Positions 1 to 8,331 of a stretch of DNA of 64,000 nt are shown here, piece by piece. Each line of letters starts with the position of its first letter. The first letter of the stretch is position 1. Origin of the DNA: Terriglobus tenax (GTDB taxonomy: Bacteria; Acidobacteriota; Terriglobia; Terriglobales; Acidobacteriaceae); the NCBI RefSeq assembly GCF_025685395.1, contig NZ_JAGSYA010000004.1, positions 682,001-746,000 of the forward strand. Reading direction: 5' to 3'. A program made the translations under genes and the position numbers. The notes under the pieces were generated by a model. The model had not been told where the DNA came from. It did no database searches and saw nothing but the letters and a program-made list of their open reading frames with translations.

Positions 1-168
1 TGGAGCCACATCAAGCTGGGCAACATCTTTGACGTAACCGGGCAGCGCGACCGCGCCGTCAACGAGTACCGCCTGGCTATCCAGACCAACGACAATACGC
101 AGGGCGCTGTCAACGAGGCCCGCGCTCGCATGGCTTCGCCGTACAAGCGGCCGAAGGCTGACGAGTAA
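1..168 (+). CDS. C-terminal end of a TPR-repeat protein (5' end outside window)
   Basis: Frame 1 is open from the first base to a TAA at 166-168 and gives 55 residues. The segment HIKLGNIFDVTGQRDRAVNE followed by YRLAIQT has the helix-turn-helix spacing of a tetratricopeptide repeat (small residues at the packing positions, then a Y/A pair). Only the last repeat and a basic tail (YKRPKADE) are visible, so the function of the whole protein cannot be told. TPR proteins act as protein-protein scaffolds; many in this phylum are exported peptidases or glycosyl hydrolases with a TPR tail. The gap to the next gene is 39 bases with no hairpin. Confidence 0.7.
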   Translation, partial: WSHIKLGNIFDVTGQRDRAVNEYRLAIQTNDNTQGAVNEARARMASPYKRPKADE

Positions 169-207
169 ACTGTACCTCCATAAGAAGCGAACGTATATCG
201 CATCTCC

Positions 208-736
208 ATGCAGTTATCAGACCTGGGTGAACGCATCTGTATTTGGGGGCCATCGAACAGCGGAAAATCGACGCTCGCCAATGCTATTGCACGCAAACGC
301 GGGCTCACGGCGATTCACCTGGATCAACTCCATCATGCTCCGTACACCAATTGGCAAAAACGTCCTGAAGATGAGTTCCGGGCATTGCATGACAAAGCAA
401 TCAGCGGCAACCAATGGGTGATGGACGGAAACTACTCCAGGTATTTTCCCGAACGTTTGCAACGCGCCACCGGGGTGATCCTGCTGGATGTCTCTACGCT
501 TGCGAGTCTGTTTCGATACGGTCGACGGACGCTGTTTGAACAAAATTGGATTGGCGCACTGGATGGGGGGCACGACAGCATTAAGCTGGCAATGATTCAT
601 CACATCGCGATGGTTACACCCAAAAATCGAAAACGCTACGCAGAGATATTTTCAGCAGCTCAATTTACCCAAGGTCTATTTGCCATCCATGCGATCCATC
701 AAGGCCTGCTACCGGGATTGGGAGCTAGAGCGTTAG
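208..736 (+). pseudogene. Frameshifted P-loop kinase-like protein (FlaR/topology-modulation family)
   Basis: Residues 14-22 read GPSNSGKST, a Walker A P-loop, followed by HLDQLHHAPYTNWQKRP and WVMDGNYSR, the pattern of the adenylate-kinase-like family annotated as topology modulation protein (about 170-180 residues). From ATG 208 the open frame continues to 927, but its last 60 or so residues lie antisense to the convergent permease gene and have no family resemblance. Removing one T from the TTTT at 649-652 restores a normal end: YAEIF QQLNLPKVYLPSMRSIK ACYRDWELER, then TAG at 734-736, 12 bases before the permease stop. So the gene carries a one-base insertion or there is a base-call error in the T run. 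Function of the family is not established; a nucleotide kinase fold is expected. Confidence 0.7.
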
Positions 737-748
737 CGAACGTGTTCC

Positions 749-1987
749 CTACTCGTACCGCAGGGCATCAATCGGGTTCAGCCGCGAAGCCTTCAGCGCC
801 GGCACCAGACCGCTCACCAGACCGACCAAAACCAGGATGCTGGTCGAGACGATCACAATGGTGGGGGAGAGAATCAGGCGAATGTCCGCCGCCTCTCCGC
901 CCTTGGCAATGGCCGAGTAGAAGGTGATGCGCGGCACGCAGACGCTGACCAGCCATGCCAGCAGCATGCCGCCCGCTCCGCCGACACCGGTAATCACCAT
1001 GGCCTCGGACAGGAACTGCAGCAGGATGTCACGCCGCCGCGCGCCCAGTGCTTTTTCTACGCCAATTTCCTTGGTCCGCTGCTGCACGCTCACCAGCATG
1101 ATGTTCATCAGGCCAATGCCTGCGATGCCAAGCGTGAGCGCTCCGATGAACGTGAGCAGTACCTGCAGCGCGATGGTGATGATCTGGAACTGCGCGAGCT
1201 GTTCCATGATGTCGGCAACGTAGATGGCGGTCTTGTCCGTGGCTTTAAAGCCATGGCTCTGCCCCAGGGTTTTACGCAGCGCCTGCGCCACCTGGGTATG
1301 GTTGCCCTGGTAGCTCATCCAGATGCCGTCCGGGTACTTGATGTCCTTGATATCGGACATCGTCGAGTACGGGATATTGATGATGCGGTTGACGTTGTCG
1401 TCGCCCTCCTGCATCTTCGGCTTCAACACTCCGACGATCTGAAAACCGATGCCGCTGACGCGGATGGTCTGCCCCAGCACGTCCACTCCCCCGAAGAGCT
1501 TGTCCTTCGCCTCCGGGCCAATCACGGCCACATGGGCGCGAGCGTTTACATCGTCGGCAGAGATGAACCGACCTTCTGCAATCTCCCACTTCTGCACGTC
1601 GGCAATCTCCGGCATCACGCCGTCGGTCTCCCAGGTGAAGATATGCAGGTCGTTCTTTACGGGAACCTGCTTCCAGAGCACGGGTGTAGCGCGCAGCACG
1701 CCGGGGACGGTCTCCATGATGCGCTCCACGTCGTCCAGGTGGAACTTGATGATGACGCCTGCCTTGGAACCGCCGGTCTGCTCGCTGGTCTTGCCGGGGA
1801 AGGTGCCCATGATGTTGGTTCCCCACTGCGAGAATATGGCCTCAATCGCCTTGCCGAAGCCGTTGCCATAGGCCAGTAGCAGCACCACGGTGGCAATGCC
1901 CCATGCCATGCCGATGATCGTGATCATGGTGCGCCGCAGGTTATGGCGCATCGCTTCCACGGCCTGTCCAAAGATATCTCGCAACAT
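749..1987 (-). CDS. MacB-like ABC transporter permease (FtsX domain)
   Basis: The 412-residue product has one N-terminal membrane segment (about 20-40, TMITIIGMAWGIATVVLLLA), a periplasmic MacB_PCD-type domain, and three C-terminal FtsX helices with the family segment GIGLMNIMLVSVQQRTKEIG. MacB-type permeases use a cytoplasmic ATPase to drive periplasmic export or lipoprotein handling by mechanotransmission. It begins 3 bases after the stop of a sister permease (1991-3241), with GGAAGGA 7 bases before the ATG, so the two are co-transcribed and probably form a heterodimer. No ATPase gene is adjacent; it must be supplied from elsewhere. Substrate unknown. Confidence 0.88.
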   Translation of the reverse strand: MLRDIFGQAVEAMRHNLRRTMITIIGMAWGIATVVLLLAYGNGFGKAIEAIFSQWGTNIMGTFPGKTSEQTGGSKAGVIIKFHLDDVERIMETVPGVLRATPVLWKQVPVKNDLHIFTWETDGVMPEIADVQKWEIAEGRFISADDVNARAHVAVIGPEAKDKLFGGVDVLGQTIRVSGIGFQIVGVLKPKMQEGDDNVNRIINIPYSTMSDIKDIKYPDGIWMSYQGNHTQVAQALRKTLGQSHGFKATDKTAIYVADIMEQLAQFQIITIALQVLLTFIGALTLGIAGIGLMNIMLVSVQQRTKEIGVEKALGARRRDILLQFLSEAMVITGVGGAGGMLLAWLVSVCVPRITFYSAIAKGGEAADIRLILSPTIVIVSTSILVLVGLVSGLVPALKASRLNPIDALRYE

Positions 1988-1990
1988 GGG

Positions 1991-3241
1991 CTAATCCTTC
2001 CTCAGAGCCTCGACCGGCTCCAGCATCGACGCTTTATGCGCCGGGTACAGGCAGGCCAGCACGCCACACAGCGTCAAGGTCCCCATCGCCAGAGCAGCCG
2101 ACCACGGAACGATCCGTGGCGGGTCAAAGCCGATCTGACTGTCGCCCATCATCAATCCAAGTACGCCCATGAAGATCGCCGCGCCAGTGATACCAACAAA
2201 ACCGCTGACACCGGTGAGCACCAGCCCCTCCATCATGATCTGGCCAAGGATGCTGGAGCGCGTCGCTCCAAGCGCCTTCAGCAGGCCAATCTCGCGCGTG
2301 CGCTCGGAGACTGTGACCAGCATGATGTTCACGATGCCCACCGCGCCCAGCGCCAGCGTGACAATGCCAACACCGCCCAGAAAGACATCCATGGCGGTGA
2401 AGATCTTGCCGACCGTCTGCTGGCTCTTGATGGTGTCCCACTCCTCGATCGACTCTTCATCGGTGGGGTCAAAATTATGGTTTTCCGCGACGATGCGCCG
2501 CACTTCGGTCTTGGCTTCCGTGTTCCGCGAAGGATCGAAAGGCTGGTACTGGATCGAGGTCAACGCGTCCTGCGGAATGTTCTCGCCCTTCATCGGGAAG
2601 ATGTTCTGCATTACGGACAAGGGGATATAGACACGCTGATTATCGCCGTCGCGGTTGCCGCGGCCGATCCACTGCGCCACGCCGACCACCTGGAAACGGT
2701 AGCCGTTGATCGTGATGAACTCGTTCAGCCCGTTGCCGCCGTTGGGAAACAGCAGTGTCTCACTCTTTTTGCCGATCACCGCCACCATGCGGCGTTCCTT
2801 CATGTCGGCTTCGTTCAGGTAACGGCCTTTGCCGAGCGGCAGAGCGCGCACCGTGGGATAGTTGGCCTCAATGCCCATCACCGTGCCGCCGGCGCTCTGG
2901 AACTGGCTCTGCTGCTTCAGGTCGCCGCGCTGCAAAAAGCCGGTGACATTGGCCACATCCGGCGCCTGGGTACGGATCTCGGCTTCGTCTTCCAGAGTGA
3001 GCTTATAGGGCCGCAGGTTTCCCTGGTTGGAGAGCAGCGTGCCTCCCCACATCATGATGATGTTTTCACCCAGGCTCTTCAGTTGCCGCTGCTGGCCCGA
3101 ACGAAAGCCCTCTCCCATGCCGATGAGCAGAAGCAGCGAGGCGACGCCCCAGGCAATACCGAACATGGTGAGGAACGAACGCAGCTTGTGCGCCCAGATA
3201 GCACGAAAGACCTGCCCGACAATGTCACCGAATAAACCCAT
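1991..3241 (-). CDS. MacB-like ABC transporter permease (FtsX domain)
   Basis: This 416-residue protein has the same architecture as its downstream neighbour: one helix near residues 20-42 (FLTMFGIAWGVASLLLLIG), a MacB_PCD-like periplasmic region, and a C-terminal FtsX block with AVGIVNIMLVTVSERTREIG. The order upstream/downstream with only a 3-base gap indicates one transcription unit and a heterodimeric transporter core. The family exports antibiotics, peptides or lipoproteins; the sequence does not show which. The ATP-binding subunit is missing locally, which is common for tandem MacB-like permeases of acidobacteria. Confidence 0.88.
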   Translation of the reverse strand: MGLFGDIVGQVFRAIWAHKLRSFLTMFGIAWGVASLLLLIGMGEGFRSGQQRQLKSLGENIIMMWGGTLLSNQGNLRPYKLTLEDEAEIRTQAPDVANVTGFLQRGDLKQQSQFQSAGGTVMGIEANYPTVRALPLGKGRYLNEADMKERRMVAVIGKKSETLLFPNGGNGLNEFITINGYRFQVVGVAQWIGRGNRDGDNQRVYIPLSVMQNIFPMKGENIPQDALTSIQYQPFDPSRNTEAKTEVRRIVAENHNFDPTDEESIEEWDTIKSQQTVGKIFTAMDVFLGGVGIVTLALGAVGIVNIMLVTVSERTREIGLLKALGATRSSILGQIMMEGLVLTGVSGFVGITGAAIFMGVLGLMMGDSQIGFDPPRIVPWSAALAMGTLTLCGVLACLYPAHKASMLEPVEALRKD

Positions 3242-3254
3242 ACCAAGGACGAAT

Positions 3255-3290
3255 AAAAAACTCTACGCAAATCCCAGTAAAAGAGTTCCG
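3255..3290 (-). terminator. Possible weak intrinsic terminator
   Basis: Read on the minus strand, AACTCT (3287-3282) pairs with AGAGTT (3264-3259) and is followed directly by a T run. It would end transcription of the 3295-3997 gene pair ahead of the permease operon. The stem is only 6 bp with a long loop, so confidence is low. Confidence 0.35.
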
Positions 3291-3294
3291 TAGT

Positions 3295-3813
3295 TTACAG
3301 GTTCTTGGTCAGCATGGGAGCCATGGTGTCCGTTTCGAGACGGACGGTGCGGCCCAGGCGTTCCAGCAATCCCTGAACCAGGGCAATGGTCTCGTCAGAG
3401 GAGTCAGTTCCGCGCACCAGCGTGACATCGCCGCCGCCAAGCCCCTTCAGGGCGGCACAGCGCTCCGAGCGGTAGGTGCAACTGGCCAGATCACTGATGC
3501 TCAGCGCATCGGAGGGGGTACAAATAATGGTCTTTGGGGGAGCCATGCGGTCGATCAGTGAGAAGATCTCGAGCTTCGACTCCAGTTCATCGGGCACAAA
3601 ATCGATGGCGATATCGGCTTCGCGGACTGCAGCTTCCACCGTGCTGACCAGCTCTACTTCGAGCCCGGCCTGCTCAATCTGCTCCCCGGCACGGCGAAGC
3701 TTGTGCGGCATTACGTCTTCCAGCACCGTGGAGAAGCCGGCGCGGGCGCACTCCAGCGCAAAGCTGGGTCCCAGGCGTCCGGCTCCAATCACGGCCACAC
3801 GTAACGGCTGCAT
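3295..3813 (-). CDS. Short NAD-binding protein, 3-hydroxyacyl-CoA dehydrogenase N-domain-like
   Basis: The 172-residue product starts with a Rossmann dinucleotide motif VIGAGRLG (residues 8-15) and continues with ADIAIDFVPDELESKLEIF and a TPSDALSIS segment, which follows the NAD-binding domain of 3-hydroxyacyl-CoA dehydrogenases (where the family has ICTNTSSLSI). The C-terminal dimerisation/substrate domain of about 100 residues that completes the fold in the enzyme is absent; the protein stops at PMLTKNL. It may bind NAD(H) as a stand-alone domain or act in a different reaction. It is the second gene of a pair, 1 base after the stop of a 60-residue protein. Confidence 0.65.
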   Translation of the reverse strand: MQPLRVAVIGAGRLGPSFALECARAGFSTVLEDVMPHKLRRAGEQIEQAGLEVELVSTVEAAVREADIAIDFVPDELESKLEIFSLIDRMAPPKTIICTPSDALSISDLASCTYRSERCAALKGLGGGDVTLVRGTDSSDETIALVQGLLERLGRTVRLETDTMAPMLTKNL

Positions 3814-3814
3814 C

Positions 3815-3997
3815 TTACTTGGCCTTGACGGCGCTCAGAACAGATTCAAAGCTCGGCTCAGACTTGGCAAAGTGGTCCGCCAGGCGCTGCTTTTCCTCCG
3901 CATTCAGCGTCGGCAGCACGGCCAGAATCCGGCGCAGGGTTACAGCAATATCGTCAACGTAGTTCATGGTGCGGATGGCTTCGCCGGACAGAGGCAT
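3815..3997 (-). CDS. Small conserved-looking hypothetical protein (60 aa)
   Basis: The start at 3997 (MPLSGEAIRTMNYVDDIAVT) is preferred over an in-frame ATG at 4030 because AGGAG lies about 10 bases upstream on the minus strand. The product is soluble, helical and acidic-basic alternating (LPTLNAEEKQRLADHFAKSE). No domain is recognised. It sits between malQ upstream and the NAD-binding protein downstream, with 1 base separating the stop from the next ATG, so it is translated with that gene. Confidence 0.6.
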   Translation of the reverse strand: MPLSGEAIRTMNYVDDIAVTLRRILAVLPTLNAEEKQRLADHFAKSEPSFESVLSAVKAK

Positions 3998-4039
3998 GTC
4001 TTTGACTTCTCCTGGTGAATCTCTCACCAACAGTCTACG

Positions 4040-5620
4040 TCAATCCTCGGTGCCCTGCTCTTCCGGAGGCCCCAGTGTCTCAGGGTCCACCCATCCATCG
4101 CGGTCGGTCATCTCCATCAACGCCGCAAGCTGTCTGACAAAGTCAGGGTGCAGAGCATCCGGCTCGTAACGCCAGCTCCAGTTGCCGTCCGGCAGCGCCG
4201 GCGTGTTCATGCGTGCGCTGCTGCCCAGGTGCAGCACATCCTGCAGCGGCAAAATGCAAATACGCGAGATCGATGCCTCCGCCGCACGGATCATCGCCCA
4301 CACGATCTGCGCATCGTGGGTGAAGCCGCCAAGGTACGTCTGCACATGCTGCTTCTCTTCGTCGCCAACGTTTTCCAGCCACCAGCCCAGCGTGGTGTTG
4401 TTGTCATGGGTGCCGGTGTAGACCACCGAGTTCTCTTCATAGAGGTGCGGCAGGTAGCCATGCGCTCCGCGATCGCCGAAGCCAAACTGCAGAATCTTCA
4501 TGCCCGGCATGTCGAACTTCATACGAAGCGCGTCGACCTCCGGCGTGATCATGCCGAGGTCTTCCGCCACAAACGGCAGCGAACCCAGCTCACGCCGCAG
4601 CACGGTAAACAAGGCATCGCCCGGAGCCTCCACCCACTGGCCGTTGATCGCCGTCTCATCCTTTGCGGGAACCGACCAGTAGGCCTCAAACCCGCGGAAA
4701 TGGTCGAGGCGGATCAGATCATAGAGCTGCGTTGCGCGGCGGGCGCGATCCACCCACCAGGAGAAGCCGTCCTTCTCCATCGCTTCCCAGTCATACAGCG
4801 GGTTGCCCCACTTCTGCCCCGTTTCGGAGAAGTAGTCCGGCGGCACACCGGAGACCTCTACCGGGCGCAGATCCTTGTCCAGGGCAAACTGCTTCGGATG
4901 TGTCCAGACATCGGCGCTGTCGTAGTTCACAAAGATGGCGACATCGCCCATCACACGCACATCGCGCTCATGGCAGTAGGCCAGCAACTGCCCCCACTGG
5001 TGGGCGAAGAAGAACTGGATCACCTGCTCAATGGCCAGTTCGCGGCCACTCTCTGCCCGCAACCGGGCCAGCGCCTCCGGCTGGCGCGTAGCCAGCTCCT
5101 GCGGCCAGTCATTCCAGCAGGCATAGTCATAACGCAGACGCAGGACGGCATACATCACCCAGTCGTTCAGCCAGTCCTTGTGCTCTTCGCAGAAGCCTTC
5201 AAAAAGCTGCCATGCCTGGCCTTTCGGCGCATCCAGAAAATGAGCGGCGGCTTCCGCCAGCAGATGGCGCTTCTGCTCCGCGGCACCAAAGTCCACCGGG
5301 CCGCCCGCCGGAGTAAGCCCTTGCAGGCGTTCCCACGGCAGCCAGCCGTCTTCGGCCAGCTTCTCCAGGCTGATAAGCAGAGGATTGCCCGCGAAGGCCG
5401 ACAGCGCCGCATACGGCGAGTTGCCATAGCCTACCGGGCTAAGCGGCAACACCTGCCACAGGCGCTGTTTGGCGCCGTGCAGGAAGTCAACAAAAGCATA
5501 GGCAGCAGGCCCCATGTCGCCGATACCGCCCAGCGATGGAAGCGATGTGAGATGAAGCAGGATTCCTGAAATTCTCTGTGTACGGTCCACACTCAATCTG
5601 ATGCACCCCGCCTTCATCAT
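4040..5620 (-). CDS. malQ: 4-alpha-glucanotransferase (amylomaltase, GH77)
   Basis: The 526-residue product is the usual length for MalQ. It carries ISGILLHLTSLPS at the N-terminus, SPVGYGNSPYAALSAFAGNP, the nucleophile region IRLDHFRGFEAYW, the acid/base region VAEDLGMI and GTHDNNTTLGWW, all GH77 landmarks. The enzyme transfers alpha-1,4-glucan segments between maltodextrins in the cytoplasm and feeds glycogen/maltodextrin metabolism. Two adjacent ATG codons open the frame; no strong ribosome site precedes them, and the conserved part begins near residue 17, so a slightly later start is possible. A strong hairpin lies between it and the upstream foldase gene, so it has its own promoter. Confidence 0.93.
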   Translation of the reverse strand: MMKAGCIRLSVDRTQRISGILLHLTSLPSLGGIGDMGPAAYAFVDFLHGAKQRLWQVLPLSPVGYGNSPYAALSAFAGNPLLISLEKLAEDGWLPWERLQGLTPAGGPVDFGAAEQKRHLLAEAAAHFLDAPKGQAWQLFEGFCEEHKDWLNDWVMYAVLRLRYDYACWNDWPQELATRQPEALARLRAESGRELAIEQVIQFFFAHQWGQLLAYCHERDVRVMGDVAIFVNYDSADVWTHPKQFALDKDLRPVEVSGVPPDYFSETGQKWGNPLYDWEAMEKDGFSWWVDRARRATQLYDLIRLDHFRGFEAYWSVPAKDETAINGQWVEAPGDALFTVLRRELGSLPFVAEDLGMITPEVDALRMKFDMPGMKILQFGFGDRGAHGYLPHLYEENSVVYTGTHDNNTTLGWWLENVGDEEKQHVQTYLGGFTHDAQIVWAMIRAAEASISRICILPLQDVLHLGSSARMNTPALPDGNWSWRYEPDALHPDFVRQLAALMEMTDRDGWVDPETLGPPEEQGTED

Positions 5621-5655
5621 GCCGCTTTGGCGGATGAAATCCCAACGAAAAGCGA

Positions 5656-5681
5656 AAGGGCCGGGAGAATTCCCGGCCCTT
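5656..5681 (-). terminator. Intrinsic terminator of the PpiD-like gene
   Basis: An 11-bp perfect stem AAGGGCCGGGA / TCCCGGCCCTT with a GAAT loop is followed on the minus strand by TTCGCTTTTCG. It lies 22 bases after the stop of the 5703-7655 gene. Confidence 0.75.
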
Positions 5682-5702
5682 CTCGGTGATTTATTTCCTG
5701 GT

Positions 5703-7655
5703 TTACGGTTGAACCGGTGCGGCTGCCTGCTTATTCAGCTTGATGGCGCCGGCCTTCTCATACTCCTCCACGCGCTTGGTGACGTAGACGGCGAAGACCT
5801 CCTGACGCTGCTGGTTCAGCATGGCATCACGGGTCTTGGTGAAGTTCTTGGCGATCTCCTCAGCCGAGGGCTCCTGCTTGTCCAGGATGACCAGGACAAC
5901 GCCGTTGGGTCCAAGGTTGATGGGACCCGAAACACCGCCCTGCGGCAGGGTAAAGGCTACCGATGCCGGGCCGCTCATGCTGCCGATATCCGGAACCGTA
6001 CCCGTTGCGCCCACCAGTTCGCTGGTCTTGACGGTGACCTTCTCCTCAGCCGCGGCCTTCTTCAGGTCGTTGAGCACCTTGGCGCGATCAGCAAGCTGCT
6101 TCAGCTTGGCATTCACGACCTGCGGAGCGCGCTCGGACTTGAAGTCATCGGCAACATGCGACTTCCAGTCTGCAAAGGCTGGAGCATGCGCCGCGCGGAT
6201 GTCGTCCACCTGGAAGACCGCGAAGCCGTCGCCGGTTGCAACCGAAGCCGGAGCGTCGCCCTTCTTGACGGAGAAAGCCTTGCTCAGCATGGACGAACCA
6301 TCGGGAACACCGGCGATGACGCCGTCGGCGCCCAGGTAATCCGTGGTCTGAACCTTCAGACCGTGCGCGGATGCGGTAGCAGCCAGGCCCTGCTTGGCGG
6401 CCTCAGCCGAAAGCTTGTTAGCGAAGTCCTGCATGGCGCCGCCCACCTTCTGCTGCTCCAGGAGCGGACGGATCGAGTCCTTCACCTCGGCCAGCGGCCG
6501 GGTGCGCTCATCCTGCTTCTCCGTTACCTGCAGGAAGTGGTAACCGAACTGCGTCTTGAAGACATCGGAGGTCTGACCGGCAGCCGTCGAGAACGACTGC
6601 TTCTCGAACTCGGGAACCATCTGGCCCTTGCGAACCATGCCCAGATCGCCGCCCTTTTCCTTACTGCCCGGGTCGTCCGAGTTTTCCCTGGCCAGCTTGG
6701 CGAAGTCCGCTCCACCCTTTACCTGCTTCTGCAGGCTTTCGGCCTTGGCCTTGGCTGCGGCATCCGTCTTGGCATCCGCGCCCTGCGGCACGGCGATCAG
6801 GATGTGGCGAACCTTCACCTGCGCCTCAACCTTGTACTCGGCCAGGTGCTGGTTGTAGTAGCTCTGGATGTCCGCGTCGGAGATCTGCGGGCGTCCGCCG
6901 GGCAGATTCGAGGCGTCGAAGGCAATGTAGCTCAGCTTGCGAGCCTCAGGTACGGCCGAAGCATAGCGGGCAGCGTTGTTCTTGAAGAACGACTCCAGTT
7001 CACTGTCGGAGGGATTCAGGCTCTTCTTGATCTCCTCGCCGTCAACCACTGCGTAGTCGAACTTCACCTTCACGCCCTGCTTGCGATACGCCTCGCGCAC
7101 GGCGTTGTCGCTGACAGAGACTCCGCCGGTGATCATCGACTGCAGACGATCCAGCAGAAGGCCGTCACGAACGTCCTTCTCGAAATCCTGCACCGAGATG
7201 CCCTGCGAGGTGATCAGCTGCTTGTATTTCTCTTCTCCGATGAAGTTGCCGCCGGGGAAAAAGATCTGGGCGTAGCGCGTGCGCAGCTCGTTGCGAACGT
7301 CCTGCTGCGTTACTTCCAGGTGCAGGCGGTTCGCCTCCTGCTTCAGGACGGCGCGCTGGATCAGGCCCTGGGCCACGCGCTGTGCCATGAACGGCAGAGC
7401 GAAGTCCGGCAGACGCTGTGACTGGAGCTGACGCTCGGCAATTGAGTTGACCTGTGCGGTGGGAATGTCTTCCGACTCACCGAGGCGGCCGAAGATGCCA
7501 GGACGGCGGACGCTGGCGTACACACCGCTGGTGGTTGCATCGTTGTCAAAGATACCCGGAACCAGGGTAATGACCATGGTGACAACGGCGGCGCCAATAA
7601 TGATGGCGAAGAGAGCTTTCGTGAGGCGATTGTCTTTTTGAAGAATGCGGATCAT
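5703..7655 (-). CDS. SurA/PpiD-like peptidyl-prolyl isomerase, membrane anchored
   Basis: The 650-residue protein has a short cytoplasmic N-terminus, one membrane helix (about 15-35, ALFAIIIGAAVVTMVITLVP), a SurA-type N-terminal chaperone region with a RVAQGLIQRAVLKQEANRL helix, and a parvulin (rotamase) domain at about 280-375, including VRHILIAVP, GGDLGMVRKGQMVPEFE and QFGYHFLQV. A second rotamase-like region follows. This is the PpiD architecture: a periplasmic folding factor that receives proteins leaving the Sec translocon. The C-terminus is rich in Lys, Ala and Gln. It is monocistronic, with its own terminator. PpiD of E. coli is 623 residues, a close match. Confidence 0.85.
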   Translation of the reverse strand: MIRILQKDNRLTKALFAIIIGAAVVTMVITLVPGIFDNDATTSGVYASVRRPGIFGRLGESEDIPTAQVNSIAERQLQSQRLPDFALPFMAQRVAQGLIQRAVLKQEANRLHLEVTQQDVRNELRTRYAQIFFPGGNFIGEEKYKQLITSQGISVQDFEKDVRDGLLLDRLQSMITGGVSVSDNAVREAYRKQGVKVKFDYAVVDGEEIKKSLNPSDSELESFFKNNAARYASAVPEARKLSYIAFDASNLPGGRPQISDADIQSYYNQHLAEYKVEAQVKVRHILIAVPQGADAKTDAAAKAKAESLQKQVKGGADFAKLARENSDDPGSKEKGGDLGMVRKGQMVPEFEKQSFSTAAGQTSDVFKTQFGYHFLQVTEKQDERTRPLAEVKDSIRPLLEQQKVGGAMQDFANKLSAEAAKQGLAATASAHGLKVQTTDYLGADGVIAGVPDGSSMLSKAFSVKKGDAPASVATGDGFAVFQVDDIRAAHAPAFADWKSHVADDFKSERAPQVVNAKLKQLADRAKVLNDLKKAAAEEKVTVKTSELVGATGTVPDIGSMSGPASVAFTLPQGGVSGPINLGPNGVVLVILDKQEPSAEEIAKNFTKTRDAMLNQQRQEVFAVYVTKRVEEYEKAGAIKLNKQAAAPVQP

Positions 7656-7769
7656 GCCTGGTGACTAAACCTTCACTTCACACGCAGCCTCTGGTCTGAG
7701 GCGCATTGCCCGGAATTTGCTACGCGCCGTTATTCGGCATTTGGCAGGGCAAGCAACAAGTATAAATCA

Positions 7770-7785
7770 GGCGGCGCAAGCCGCC
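7770..7785 (-). terminator. Short hairpin after the DUF4126 gene
   Basis: GGCGGC and GCCGCC pair around a 4-base loop. On the minus strand TGATTTATACTT follows. The 6-bp stem is short, so this is only a possible terminator. Confidence 0.35.
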
Positions 7786-7810
7786 GAATGCCGCAAATTT
7801 ACAGGGAAGA

Positions 7811-8272
7811 TCAGCGCAGCAGACCGCTCGCCACCAATCCCAGCGCAATCGCGACCACATCCTCCGTCAGCGCCGCCGGAAGATCCTTTCCATACACCCC
7901 GGCCAGCTTGCCGCGGGCCCAGGCAAACAGCAGCGTGCCCGCAATGGCGCCCGCCAGGCCACCACACAGACCCAGCGCCACGGAACCGCTCGCCAGCCCC
8001 AGCGCAATGCCGGCGAAGGTGCCGGTAATAATACGTGCGCCAAACTGCGGCGGCGTTTTGCGGCTGGGGGTCACCGGCAGCTTGTCCGCTACCAGCTCCG
8101 CCAAAGCCGCCACGGTGAAAAACACGACTGCCCACGGACGGCCCAGAAATGCCAGGCTCGTACCCTTCAGCGGCAGAATATCCAGGTTCACGGCCCAGCT
8201 CAGCATCACCAGCGGCATCATGGTGCGCATGCCTGCCACCAGTCCAATTGCAAACGCCTGCAACAGAAGCAT
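7811..8272 (-). CDS. DUF4126-type membrane protein
   Basis: Start chosen at 8272 (MLLLQAFAIGLVAGMRTMMP) because GGAGG lies 8 bases upstream. The 153-residue product has four or five hydrophobic segments, the signature GMRTMMPL near the N-terminus, and alternating Gly/Ala-rich helices (IITGTFAGIALGLASGSVAL). This matches the DUF4126 family of small integral membrane proteins of unknown function. It stands between the PpiD-like gene and the Lol operon with its own ribosome site; nothing in the context assigns a role. Confidence 0.75.
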   Translation of the reverse strand: MLLLQAFAIGLVAGMRTMMPLVMLSWAVNLDILPLKGTSLAFLGRPWAVVFFTVAALAELVADKLPVTPSRKTPPQFGARIITGTFAGIALGLASGSVALGLCGGLAGAIAGTLLFAWARGKLAGVYGKDLPAALTEDVVAIALGLVASGLLR

Positions 8273-8331
8273 CTCTTTCCCTCCGTGCGACCCGTGGAAC
8301 AACCTTACCCCAGCCGGCAGCCGTTCCCGAC

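Noticed and set aside
5601-7421. 606-codon plus-strand frame across the PpiD-like gene
   Set aside because: Shadow frame; no ribosome site, no domain, and the minus-strand protein has clear rotamase motifs.
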